NCBI GenBank assembly: GCA_030849075.1
Contig: JASAOO010003448.1
Coordinates: 1 to 64,000 of the forward strand
From: Zelonia costaricensis
Lineage: Eukaryota > Euglenozoa > Kinetoplastea > Trypanosomatida > Trypanosomatidae
DNA: 64,000 nucleotides
Direction of reading: 5' to 3'
Both the position numbers and the translations under genes were made by a program. Position 1 is the stretch's first letter; the number at the start of each line of letters is the position of its first letter. Shown here in pieces: positions 19,092 through 29,500 of this stretch. Below the pieces are notes generated by a model, which did no database searches, had not been told where the DNA came from, and worked only from the letters and a program-made list of their open reading frames with translations.

Positions 19092-19628
19092 GCACCGCTT
19101 GCGACGAATCTGCCACGTGGCCTCTGTGAGGTGCCTCAGGGAGCGGTACGCGGCGCAGCATGTAGGACGAGATGGTGCCACACGCAGCCGCGAGTCGGTG
19201 CTGAGTTTCTTGCCTTTTTCATGAGTTGTGCAGCTGCCCCTGCACGCCATTTTAGGCGTGGGCTGGCGTTTGCGTGTGAGCCGTCTTCAATGAGGTCCGC
19301 TGTTGGTGGGCGATGGAAGCGGGAGGTGCGAGGTGGGGGGGATGCGAGATGTGGTCGTCATGGGCTGGCGGCATCTCTCCCACTCTACCTTGCCACGGCG
19401 TCGCCCACGCGCGCGTCTCCTTCCCTTCACACAGGGAAGGGGGCGGCTCAGGGCATTGACGAGGCACCACCACTTTCCCCCCGTCACCCATGCCGTCCCC
19501 GCCTTCATCTCTCTCTCTCATTTAATCTTTCCTCCTCTCACACGCATGTCCACAACGTCTGTCGTCACGGGCTATACGGTACTGTTGCACGTGGGGTCAC
19601 CGGTGCACCAGCGCGTGTGTGCGTTCGC

Positions 19629-19687
19629 CTGTCTCCTTTCTTTTTTTTTGACGTCTCCCCCTCTCTGGCCTCTTTTCTTCTGGCGAG
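19629..19687 (+). other. Candidate spliced-leader acceptor for MAK21
   Basis: A C/T-rich tract including an unbroken T run is followed by AG at 19686-19687. The CA microsatellite then lies in the 5' leader, which would be about 95 nt long. Confidence 0.5.
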
Positions 19688-19706
19688 ACGCCACTCTTCC
19701 ACACAG

Positions 19707-19708
<2 letters not shown>

Positions 19709-19744
<36 letters not shown>
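19709..19744 (+). repeat. (CA)n microsatellite in a 5' leader
   Basis: A CA run of about 36 nt ends about 38 nt before the MAK21 ATG. Confidence 0.9.
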
Positions 19745-19746
<2 letters not shown>

Positions 19747-19782
19747 ACACACTCACGGATCGAAGCACGCGAACTGGCAAAG

Positions 19783-22377
19783 ATGAACTCCTCCTCGTCC
19801 TCGGTGCTGGACCTGAACAAGAAGTGGTTTATGGTGCCACTCCCGCTGCGCACGTGCAGCCTGCGCGATGTGGCGACCACGACGGTGACCAAGGAGCAGA
19901 TGGACACGTACTTTCAGGAGGCGCAGGCAATCTTGGACGATGAGGCGAAGGCGGCGCAGATGGACCGCGGCCGCTGGTACAGCTCCCAGTTCATTAGCCG
20001 CGGTACGACCTCGGATAAGATCGCCTCGGCAGCTGTCAAGCTGGCCGATACAGACTTCATGTTCTACCTCGACGGCTTCACGCTGCTCTTCGACACGGCC
20101 CGCACGGACACGCACCACTACGAGGCGGCGCTCAAGGCGCTCGCGGCGGTGTGGCCGAAGCTGCTCCCGCCGCGCCCGCTGAAGCGCTTCGTCTCGCAGT
20201 ACTTCGCGACGCTGCCCACCGACGAGGCGGCACGCAAGACGACGCTGGTGTACTGGTACCTGGAGGACTACCTGAAGCGCACCTACGCCCAGTTCATGTC
20301 GCTGAGCGAGTCGATGCTGAAGGACCACATCGTGCAGCGCCGCGACGCGTGGCTGGAGGTGGTGGGCAAGCTGCTCTGCTCCGTCGCCGAGGCTCGCAGC
20401 ACGGCCATGGCGATGATGATCGACAAGCTCGGCGACCCCGTGTCGAGCGTTGCGCATAAGGCCTACCACCACCTGCTGAAGCTTCTCTCCGAGTCCTCGA
20501 CGCATCAGGCCATGCTCTTCACCGAGCTGGAGAAGATCATCTTCATGAAGAACTGCCCGCTGCGCACGATGCGGTACGCCGCCAACGTCATGAACCAGCT
20601 CGTCTTCAGCAAGGAGGAGCGCAAGCTGGCCCTCAAGTGCGTGCAGACCTACCTCAGCCTCTTCCGCCAGCTCGCCCTCACCGGCAGCGTCGACTCCACT
20701 GTGACGACGGCCATCATCGTTGGCCTGCGCCGCGCCTTCCCCTACGCCGGTGTCGACCTCGCCCCACTCGAGGAGCATCTCAGCGCGCTGTTCATTCTCG
20801 CCAACACGGGCAACTTCCAGCAGCGCGTCGCGACGCTGACGCTGCTGCAGCTGCTCGCCTTCAACAAGGGCACACCCGAGGCCTTCCAGAACCGCTGGTA
20901 CCGCACCCTCTACGGCCTCCTCCTGCTCTCGCCCAAGCAGATCCCGCAGTCGGCGCAGCTCACCAACTTCTTCTCGCTGCTGCACAAGGCGATGCGCGCG
21001 GACAAGGCCAAGGCGCGTGTCGCCGCCTTCGTGCACCGCCTCCTGCAACGCGCCGTCTTCTTCAACGACGCCATGATCTGTGCGGTGCTGCTGCTTGTCG
21101 GCGAGATGGCGCAAGCGCACCCGCAGGTGCGCAACATGCTCCGCAGCCGCGCCAAGAGCAGCGCCGACGCGCCGGCCGCGCAGAAGTCCTCGGGCGCCGC
21201 GCCGTCGTCGTCGTCGTCGACCGCTGCTGCCGCTGCCGCCGCCGCCGCCACCACCACCGGCTACGACCCCAAGGCCCGCGAGCCGCTCTTCGCCAGCGCC
21301 GCGAGCGAGTGCGTCTGGACGCTGAACCTGCTCTCCCGTCACTCCCACCCGTCTGTCGTCAAGCTGTCGGTGCTCCTTCTCTTCGGCGAGGACATCGTCT
21401 TCGATGTGCATCCCCTCGACGACATGACGCCGCTGAACTTCCTGAACATGTTCGTGGACGCCAAGGCCAACGTGAAGGAGGGCGACGACGCCAAGGGCGG
21501 CAACACGACGACGGGCATCTCCGTCTTCCACCGTGCGGCGCACAAGGCGAGCCTGCCGAGCACGTCCGACCCGTACTTCATCAACGCCAGCGCCCAGGAG
21601 GTCGACGTCGCCGCCCTCTTCCTGCACCGCTACGCCGTGCAGCGGCAGCGCTTCCTCGACGGTCTGTCGCAGGTGCGCTCCACCTGGGGCGACACGAGCG
21701 GCGAGGCCGACGTCGCCCTCCGCGTGGCCAACCTTGACACCGCCCTCTTCGGCCCCTCCGGCGCCCTCGCCGACACCGTCAAGACGACAGCCACCGCAGC
21801 GAGCAGCAGCGCCACCGCGGCAACGGGCGCCGCAGCGAAGGCGGCGGCCAAGGCGTCCAAGAAGCCGGCGGCGCCGCAGGACCGGGACGAGGAGGTGTCG
21901 AGCGAGGGCGAGGGCGAGGGCCTGGACGGCTTTGACGCCACCGCCAGCGACGACGACCTCGAGTGGGGCCTGGACGACGAGGCCGCCTACGACGCAGAGC
22001 TCGACGACGAGGAGGTCGAAGGCGAAGACGACGAGGAAGGGGAGGACGAGGACGGCGACGGCGAGGACGCGCTCGGCGGTAAGGCGGCGGCGGTGACGGC
22101 TGACGAGGGCGGCGACTTTGGCGAGCTGATCGAGACGAACGCGAAGGAGATGTCCAAGAAGCGCAAGCGGGAGCTGGACTGGCTCGAGGGCCGCTCTGCC
22201 GGGGCTCGCACCGACTTTGGCCGCGGCGGCCGCGGCGGCGGATTCCGTGGTGGCGGCAGTCGCGGGCGCGCCGGTGGCGCCTCGCCGTACGGGCGCGGTC
22301 GGCAGCGCGGCGGCGGCTTCTCAGCCTCTCGTGGCGGCGGCCGTGGCGGCAACGGCTTCAAGCGCGGCCGCTACTGA
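19783..22377 (+). CDS. MAK21: MAK21/NOC1 (CEBPZ) ribosome-biogenesis factor with RGG tail
   Basis: This 864-aa protein belongs to the CCAAT-binding-factor (CBF) family, closest to yeast Mak21/Noc1 and human CEBPZ, which help assemble and export pre-60S subunits in the nucleolus. Helical repeats begin at KKWFMVPLPLR. The CBF domain (about residues 300-545) contains NRWYRTLYGLL, then KAFVHRLLQ-like and GEMAQAHPQVRNML segments. The family-specific GYDPKAREPLFASA and HSHPSVVKLSVLLLFGE follow. An Ala/Lys linker and a long Asp/Glu-rich region (about residues 700-770) come next. A KKRKRELDWLEG motif precedes a C-terminal 58-residue RGG/GRGG tail ending in KRGRY. I do not know such an RGG tail in the yeast or human proteins. 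The ATG at 19783 excludes an upstream His-Thr stretch encoded by the CA microsatellite. Confidence 0.93.
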   Translation: MNSSSSSVLDLNKKWFMVPLPLRTCSLRDVATTTVTKEQMDTYFQEAQAILDDEAKAAQMDRGRWYSSQFISRGTTSDKIASAAVKLADTDFMFYLDGFTLLFDTARTDTHHYEAALKALAAVWPKLLPPRPLKRFVSQYFATLPTDEAARKTTLVYWYLEDYLKRTYAQFMSLSESMLKDHIVQRRDAWLEVVGKLLCSVAEARSTAMAMMIDKLGDPVSSVAHKAYHHLLKLLSESSTHQAMLFTELEKIIFMKNCPLRTMRYAANVMNQLVFSKEERKLALKCVQTYLSLFRQLALTGSVDSTVTTAIIVGLRRAFPYAGVDLAPLEEHLSALFILANTGNFQQRVATLTLLQLLAFNKGTPEAFQNRWYRTLYGLLLLSPKQIPQSAQLTNFFSLLHKAMRADKAKARVAAFVHRLLQRAVFFNDAMICAVLLLVGEMAQAHPQVRNMLRSRAKSSADAPAAQKSSGAAPSSSSSTAAAAAAAAATTTGYDPKAREPLFASAASECVWTLNLLSRHSHPSVVKLSVLLLFGEDIVFDVHPLDDMTPLNFLNMFVDAKANVKEGDDAKGGNTTTGISVFHRAAHKASLPSTSDPYFINASAQEVDVAALFLHRYAVQRQRFLDGLSQVRSTWGDTSGEADVALRVANLDTALFGPSGALADTVKTTATAASSSATAATGAAAKAAAKASKKPAAPQDRDEEVSSEGEGEGLDGFDATASDDDLEWGLDDEAAYDAELDDEEVEGEDDEEGEDEDGDGEDALGGKAAAVTADEGGDFGELIETNAKEMSKKRKRELDWLEGRSAGARTDFGRGGRGGGFRGGGSRGRAGGASPYGRGRQRGGGFSASRGGGRGGNGFKRGRY

Positions 22378-22740
22378 GCGCGCGGCGCTGCTGCTTCCTT
22401 TGCGTGTCTCGGTTCCCGAGTCTGGCCTGTCGTTCTCGTCGTCGCCGCTGGTGTGTTCGGCCTGGGCTCTTGTGTGCTGCGCGCTTAAGTGGTAAACTCT
22501 GGTGCTTTGGTCTGCGTGTTTGGGTACGTGCATGCTCCGTGCGTGTCTGTTCGTGTGTGTGGAAAAGCGACTCAGCGCATTCAACGCGGACGTCACCCCC
22601 TTTTCCCTTCCTTTCTCTTCAGGCTTGTGTGTTTCTACTTCGGCGAGAGACTCGCTGTGCACACTGTCAAAGCGAAGAGGAGGGAGATGAGAGTGGGCGG
22701 TACGCCGCTTGCGTGGCTTGTGGTGGCGGCCGCGCGTTCG

Positions 22741-22820
<80 letters not shown>

Positions 22821-23884
22821 AGCNCCCCCCCCCCCCCCCCCCCCCGCGGCGCTCCTCTGCCATACGCCGCCCCACGACCTCCCTCACTCACTCACTCTTT
22901 CTCCCCTCCTACCGCGGTGTGTGCGAGATGCGTGTCGTCGTTTCCACCGTTTAACGCAGACGACGCCGCGCTAACCGTCACCATCTCTCCCCACCCCCAC
23001 CCCCTCGTTTCTCGCGGAGGGATGGGGGGGGAGGGGGAGTGGGGGCGGCATAACTAAATCACTTCAACGGATGGGCAACGTGAACGCGCGGGTTGACTCG
23101 CCAGGCGGCGCTTCGCGTGAGCGCGTGCGCGGACACCACCGACGTCGGGGTGTGTTGACACAGCGCCGGGTCCACCTCCGCTCTGGGCGTGTACGCAGCC
23201 CATGCAGTGAGGATGGCGTGGTGCATGCAGGCGCATTTCCCACTCTGCAGGAGGAGAGGAGCCCTAGTTGCCGCCATTGGGCAGCTGCGTGCATTTGTAT
23301 GACGGCGCGGTGCCGCCACGCGTGATGCTAACCACGACTGTCGTCGCACATCGCGCACGCGAAAAAGACGAAGTGGCCGTGCCGCGCGCCTTCTACTCGC
23401 AACCACCTGTGACGACCTCGCACTGCCACTCTCTCTCTCCTTCATCTTTGCCTCCTTCCCTCCTGCCTGACGTCCGCGGTGTGGCTGGTCCGCCACTCGA
23501 ACGGCACGCTGCGTAACCGACCGTGACGCTCTCGCTCCCGAAGAAGTGAACCGGTCAAGAGCGTCTTGCGTGCGTCACGTGAGTCTCCTCCCGCCCCCCC
23601 CCTCCCCCCGTCCACTGCGCTGCCCCCGCGACGTACTCTCAGCAGCAGCTTGAGGCCTCGACAGAACCCACCTTCCCTTTCCCCGACGTTCGGTCGATTC
23701 GTTGCGCTCGCGCTTCTCGACCGCTTCCCGGTTTCGTTGTCCTTTTTTATACACTGACACGCAACCACCGACAAGCACACACAAGGGAAGCACCGCACTT
23801 GTGACTCTCCGTGCCTCCTCACGCTTTCGGGGCCCTGCCACAACTCCACGTGCACCGCCGCCAGAGTCTTTTTCCCATCACGCC
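22378..23884. other. Intergenic region
   Basis: No gene is seen. It contains a very long C homopolymer with one ambiguous base (22741-22845), a G-run cluster at 23018-23048, then a mixed-composition GC-rich segment (about 23080-23340) unlike the surrounding pyrimidine-rich DNA. Pyrimidine tracts precede the RPN3 start. An AG at 23774-23775 after the CCTTTTTTAT stretch is one possible splice acceptor. Confidence 0.55.
22741..22845 (+). repeat. Poly-C homopolymer interrupted by A-G-C-N
   Basis: About 80 consecutive C residues are followed by AGC, an N at 22824 and 21 more C residues. The single ambiguous base and extreme length suggest a tract that could not be sequenced or assembled reliably, so the true length is uncertain. 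On the other strand it is poly-G. Confidence 0.9.
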
Positions 23885-24889
23885 ATGCCGCCGCCGTCTG
23901 CCAAGGCGTCGCCCGCCGCGACGGCCGCCACGAAGCGCGCCGAGGCCGAACAGCTCACGCGCCTCATGACCCTCTACCGCGCCGTCTGCGTGCGACACGA
24001 TGAGCTGGGCATGGAGATCGTGCTGAACGACATCCTTGCCTTCCTCACCAGCACGCACCAGCACGAGCAGGCCGAGGCCTTCATCGCGACGTGCAACATC
24101 ACGCTGCCGCACCGCGCCAACAACCAGGCCGCACGCTACTTCTACTATGTCGGCCTCACCCGTGCGCTGCGGCTCGAGTACGTGGACGCGCACCAGTGCC
24201 TGCAGCAGGCGCTGCGCAAGGCGCCGGAGCGCGCCTTCGGCTTCCGCATCGCCGCGACGAAGCTGTCGCTCGTGGTGCAGCTGCTGCTGGGCGAGATCCC
24301 GCCCCGCTCCGACTTCTTGGCGAAGGACATGCGCGACAGCCTGGCGCCGTACTTGCAGCTCGCCTCGTGCGTGCGCTTTGGCCAGGTCGACCGCTTCATG
24401 ACGGTGCTGCGCGAGCACCAGGTCACCTTTGAGCACGACCGCACGCACTCCCTCATCCTGCGTGTGCGGCAGCACGTGATCAAGACGGGGCTGCGCCGCA
24501 TCTGCCAGGCCTACAGCCGCATCAGCATCTCGGACGTCTGCGCGAAGCTGGCGATGAGCAACGTGTCGGATGCCGAGTACATCCTGTCCAAGGCCATCCA
24601 CGACGGCGTCATCGACGCGGTCCTCGACAACGAGAAGGGCGAGCTCATCTCGAGCGACAGCATCGACGTCTACTCCACCTCGGAGCCGCTCTACGCGCTG
24701 CAGCGCCGCATCCAGTTCCTGAACGTGACGCACAACGACGCGAAGCGGGCCATGCGGTACGACGTCACGGACCCGGAGATCATTGAGGAGCGGCGCAAGG
24801 AGGCCAAGGCGGAGCGGGACGAGCTGGAGCGGGCGATGCAGGACGAGTCGACCGGCATGGACAACGTCAACTTCGAGGACGGCTTGTGA
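23885..24889 (+). CDS. RPN3: 26S proteasome lid subunit RPN3 (PSMD3), short form
   Basis: This 334-aa protein is the non-ATPase subunit 3 of the 19S lid, a PCI-domain scaffold. Diagnostic family blocks occur in order: RYFYYVGLTRALRLEY (about residue 90), LRKAPERAFGFRI, QLLLGEIPPRSDF, then SLILRVRQHVIKTGLRRI and YSRISISDVCAKL of the PCI winged helix (about residues 190-260). These are followed by AIHDGVIDAVL and IDVYSTSEPLYALQRRI. The C-terminal helix is charged (ERRKEAKAERDELERAM). The ATG at 23885 begins a disordered Ala/Pro stretch. Animal and yeast RPN3 are about 520-535 aa, so roughly 200 N-terminal residues are absent. The reading frame upstream of 23885 contains only low-complexity leader, so I see no missed N-terminus in this frame. 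Confidence 0.95.
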   Translation: MPPPSAKASPAATAATKRAEAEQLTRLMTLYRAVCVRHDELGMEIVLNDILAFLTSTHQHEQAEAFIATCNITLPHRANNQAARYFYYVGLTRALRLEYVDAHQCLQQALRKAPERAFGFRIAATKLSLVVQLLLGEIPPRSDFLAKDMRDSLAPYLQLASCVRFGQVDRFMTVLREHQVTFEHDRTHSLILRVRQHVIKTGLRRICQAYSRISISDVCAKLAMSNVSDAEYILSKAIHDGVIDAVLDNEKGELISSDSIDVYSTSEPLYALQRRIQFLNVTHNDAKRAMRYDVTDPEIIEERRKEAKAERDELERAMQDESTGMDNVNFEDGL

Positions 24890-24966
24890 GGCGACATGGA
24901 GGCAGATGAAGGCTGGCACTCTCGCTCTGTTTGTTTTGTTTGATCGCTGTGTTCGCTGATAGTGTC

Positions 24967-25015
24967 GGGAGGGGGGGGGAGGAGGAGGAAGGGGTGGGGT
25001 GGGGGGGGGTGGTGG
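24967..25015 (+). repeat. G-run cluster (possible G-quadruplex) in RPN3 3' UTR
   Basis: Nearly uninterrupted G runs with single A or T spacers, including a run of nine G, start about 75 nt after the RPN3 stop codon on the coding strand. Confidence 0.8.
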
Positions 25016-25630
25016 CGAGAAGCGGCGCGGATGGTGGTGTGTGTCGCTGTCGCGGTGCACGACTGGGGGCCGGCTCAGCCGTGCACCCACGCGAGTGCTG
25101 CTTGGCCGAGGCAGCGACTGCCGGTGAGGTGCGGTTGTCCTGCATAGATGACGCGGGAAGAGGTGTCGGGGAGGAGGAGGTAGGGGGAAGGAGAGAAAGG
25201 CGGGGGCGAGATTCGCGAGTAGAAGACAGCGCACCGTGCGAAACGACCCAGATGTCGCCGAGCACCTGGTGTGTTCCTCTCGCCCTATCCGGTGCACCAC
25301 CCTCTCTCACTCCTGCGTGCTCGTGTGCGAGGGCACCGGCCCCGACCGCCACGAATGCGGGCGATGGTGCACGCAGAGCTGGGAGGGGGCGGAGGTACGG
25401 GGGCGTTAGTCTCCATGCCGACGCCACCCCGCCACCCACCCCCCCTCTCCCCCCGAGCCTTCTCCACCGATAGCCAGCGCCCCTCCCCCATTCTCTCCCC
25501 TTTATTGACGCCCACAAAGTACGCCGACGGAATGGGCAGTTGTGAAGTGCGTGTACGTCGCCGCTTTTGGCGTTTCCTCAGCTCCCCTTCCCCTCCTCTC
25601 GCACTTCTCTGCCGGCGCGTGCACGTGTAG

Positions 25631-25660
25631 GTGTGTGTGTGTGTGTGGGTGTGTGTGGGT
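25631..25660 (+). repeat. Interrupted (GT)n tract
   Basis: GT repeats broken by GGG triplets lie about 740 nt after the RPN3 stop. Confidence 0.8.
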
Positions 25661-26407
25661 GGTTGCGCGTCTCCAGAACGATTCGTCTTTGTTGTCTCCC
25701 TGCGCCCCTCTCGCTATCTCCTCTCTACACCACCGTGTTGTGGGAACGCAACGATGACAGTGCCGATCAAGGACACACTACAAGCTGCCCCACCAACAAG
25801 AGCGGTGAGGCGGCGACAGCGCTGGGCTTTCCCAGTCACCGTCTCGACCACGACGATGCCCTGAGAGGGCTGCGCAATCGCCGGCTACGTCACACTCTGC
25901 ACTCTTCTCGTTTGAATGGGTCGAGCGAGGAGGAGGAGGAGGAGGGGGGGGGGAGTCGCCGGATCGCTCTCCGCAAAGCACGTCACGGTGCGAGTTGCCG
26001 GCTCACGAAGGGAGCGGGCGCGAGTTGTGAAAAGGGATGGGACAGCAGCCGACTTCAAACCCGAGCGGCGCTATCGGCCGCAGCACTGCTTTTCCCGATA
26101 GCCGAGAGGTTACGTGGCACCACCACCACCACAACTTCGTCTCTCGACGGCACGTCCTCGCGCAATTGGCTTCATTATGTATCCAAGTTTCTTCGCAACC
26201 CTCTCGCTATTGTTTCTCCTTCGTTCCATCTTTCCCATCGTGCTTTTGCGAAAGTGATCCTTGTCACCTATCCGCAGCAGCCCTGTTTCCTTTCTGCTGC
26301 GTCGGCGGAAAACGCACAACGCGCTTGAACGCGTCACACAAACATATACACACACACTAACACGCAAAGGCGGGGTGCTGGCGAGCAGCAGCCAACCCTC
26401 TTAGAAT

Positions 26408-26430
26408 CCTTGCTCTTGTTTGTCCTGCAG
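26408..26430 (+). other. Candidate spliced-leader acceptor for the cNMP-like gene
   Basis: A T/C-rich tract ends in CTGCAG with AG at 26429-26430, 93 nt before the ATG at 26524. Confidence 0.5.
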
Positions 26431-26523
26431 CCCACCCCTTACAACCACTGCCACCACCAGTCAAACTTCACGGTGGTGCCCCCTGCAGTCCACACGAGTG
26501 TAATCGAGACTCTCGAGCCAACC

Positions 26524-29500
26524 ATGAGCTCAACAACGACGCCAATGAAGGGGCCGCGCGCGTCGAATTCGCTGTCGCCGCAGCGCAGCCTCTCCATGTC
26601 CGTCAACGAGCGCGCGCGGCGCCCGTCGCGGCGGGCATCGGCGCTGCCGCTGTGCATGTCGCGCGCTCAGCAGGAGGCCCACCGGCAATCCTCCGCGGCC
26701 CACTCCCCCGCGCGCCGCCGACAGTCTCGCGTCAGCCAGTCTCACGGCAGCCTCGTCGCCGCCCAGCTCGCGCCTCCGCCGACGGCAAACGGGTGGGGCC
26801 CGCTGCTGAACCTCGCCGAGACCAACCCCGAGGTGGGCCGCGCCATTCAGATGTGCTCCTTCTACCCCAGCATGCGCGTGCAGGGCACCGCCTTCGAAAA
26901 CTCCCTCAACCTCGCCCATCGCAAGAGTTCGCACACCGGCAACCTTCACGACGAGAGGGCACGCTCATCGGCCGCCACCATGTTTGCGGGGCAGGACTCG
27001 GCTGCACTGCGAGAGGCGATGGAGGAGTCGCGGTCGATGCTGGACATCAGCCAAGGCAGCGTGCTGGCCGGGTCCTTTGCGGGCAGTGCACGCAACTCCT
27101 TTGTCGGCTCCAACGACACGGCAGGCCGGGCACTGGCGGTCTCGCTCGGCGACAACATGGTGCAAGTGGCGACTGCCATGAAGCGAGCCGCGATGTGGGA
27201 GGTGGTGATCACGACGGCGCTGGCCCACTCCACAATGGAGCAGCTCTTCCGCCACCGGCGTCTGCGCCGCGCGCTGGAGAGGCACATGCTGCCACACCTC
27301 GTGCACCGTAAGAATGCGACGGGAAGCATCGTGCCCAAGGGCGGACACCCGCGCCGCGCCCGCGACGATCCGGAGGCGACGGAGGCCGCCAAAACGTCGA
27401 CGACGGTAGACGACCCCAACGCCGTTCCACAGGGCACCTACCTGCGCGATCACGACGCCTTCTTTGACTCCCTGCGCAACCCCGGTGTGCTGCAAGCGCT
27501 CGCCGAGACGATGACGCGGAACCGCTTCGTGCCTGGCGACATCATCGCCCGGGCCGGCGAGCCCAGCCAGCGCGCGATGTACTTCCTCATCTCGGGCAAG
27601 TGCGAGGTGAGCACGGAGCGGCCGAGGCCCGACAGCGAAGCGGACGATGGCACCGGTGAGGGGGCCTCTCCCCTCCTCGGCGGTGGCGCGCGCAAGATGC
27701 CCAGCGGCCCCTCCACGCGACCCATCAAGTCGGTGGTGAGGGCCGGCACCACCTTTGGCGGCATCTTTGGCGGCAGTGCCGTCTTCACCGGCACGTACCG
27801 GGCCCTCTCCCAGTGCATCGTGTGGGTGCTGCGCTGCGAGGACTTCGAGCAGGTCTTCCGCGCCGTAGCGGACAGGACGATGCTGGACAAGTACAAGGAG
27901 GCGGTGCGACAGCACAACCTGTGGTGGCTGGAGCAACGCTACCAGCCGTCCAAGTGCTACGGCTCGATCCCAATCTACCGCAAGCTGACCAAGCGCATGG
28001 CCTTGTACGTCAAGGACTTCACCCCCACCGTGCGGGTGCGGGGTGAGGCGCTGTTTGCGCAGGGTGACGTCGCCGGCGACGTGTACTGCCTACTCGAGGG
28101 GACGGTGCTGCGGCGCACCAAGGGCGCGGCCGGAACCTACGGCGACGACGGGGTTGCTCAGCGTGTGGGCACGAGCTCCTTCGCGGCGCTGAACGTGGCG
28201 GGTCGCTACCTGCTGCTGGGCGAGGAGCCGCACCTTGTGCCGGGCGTGCAGCCGTACTCGTGCGTCATCAGCAGCCGCGCCGCGCTCTTCTTCAAGGTGC
28301 CAGGAGAGCGCTTCATTAACGCGCTGCTCGACTACCCGGCCCTGTACTCGCAGCTCCGCACGCAGCTCATGCAGCGGCGTCAGGATAACATGCGCCTCCA
28401 CCCCGAGTGCCTCGCCTACGTGCCGCTGCTCCAGCGCTTCCCGGCGGCAAAGCGGGAGCAGCTCGCGCAGCACGCCCAACCTCGCGTCGTCGGCCGCAAC
28501 ATCTCGCTCTGCGACCCCGCGCAGCACCTGTCCGACCTCATCATTGTGGTCACCGGCAGCGTGCGCGACCCGCGGCATTTCAGCCACAAGCCAACGAAGC
28601 CGCTCGAGGTGCCCGCCTCGTGCGATACCGAGAGCGCCGATGGCGCGGCGGACCGCGAGCAGGCTGGGCGCGGTGGCTTCCCGGGCAGCCACGCACACGC
28701 CAAGGGAGACCGGCGTCGTGGCGGACCCGGGATGGGGCACCCGGCCGACGCGGAAGCCACCTTCGGCGCCACCACCAACGGCACCTCCGGTGCAGCGGCG
28801 GCGGCGGCGGCGGCGCTGCGGACCCACGGAACGCACGATGGCCGCGGCGCACACGCGAGTACTCTCGGGCACCTCTCCGCTGGCGACGACGGCGAGCTGC
28901 CGGAGGAGGAGCATGGGACGGCGTGGAACTTCTCCTTCAGCGAGGCTGCCTTCGCCAACACCATCGGTTCTAGCCACGCCGGCACCGAGGCAAGGGTGGC
29001 GGCGGCGACGACGGGGGCGTTTGGCGGGGGGCACCACACGAGCGGTGGCGCCGCCGCGCAGCAGCTGCAGCTCTTGCTGGAGACGGCGCCGCTCACGTAC
29101 CCGGATGAGTCGGACGAGCTGAACCCGGCGCTGCCGGTGCAGCCGGCCCGCCGCTTCACCTCGGCGCTGGCCGGCAACTGGGAGGCCCTGTTTCTGGACA
29201 AGTGGCCCAACGGGTGGGAGTCGATGTCGACGGTGGAGGCGTGGGCCATCCCAACCCGCACACTGCGCCTCGTCTACAATAGCTGTGCCAAGCCGGAGCA
29301 GCTGGCCATCCTCAGTGGGCTGCGGCACGCGCAGAAGGACGACCTGCAGCTGCCCACCGTGCCGCACACAAAGCTGCCGCCGATGAGCGTCTACACACAG
29401 CACGGCGAGGCGGCGGTAGCGGCGGCGGTCGCGGCGGCAAAAGGCGGCGCGGCCGCCCCCGCGTCGTCGCATTCGGCGACGAAGGGCAACCGGCGGCGTG

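Larger units (their letters stand above)
16626..19782. other. Long gene-free region (3.2 kb)
   Basis: No credible gene is seen on either strand. The left part (16626-17920) has several GT tracts and C/T-rich DNA. The part around 18640-19022 is more mixed in composition and ends in an A-rich stretch (19003-19020). Four GGGG runs occur at 19072-19091. Polypyrimidine DNA and a CA microsatellite then lead to the MAK21 start. Long open frames here are low-complexity Pro/Ser/Cys-Val translations and not genes. Confidence 0.6.
24890..26523. other. Intergenic region
   Basis: No convincing gene is seen. A dense G-run cluster lies at 24967-25015 in the presumed RPN3 3' UTR, and an interrupted GT run at 25631-25660. 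The open frame around 25567-26328 is a mosaic of low-complexity segments without family resemblance and was not called. Confidence 0.55.

Noticed and set aside
25567..26328. 253-codon open frame between RPN3 and the cNMP-like gene
   Set aside because: It has no ATG-based start, mixes GT-repeat and poly-Glu translations, and resembles no family.
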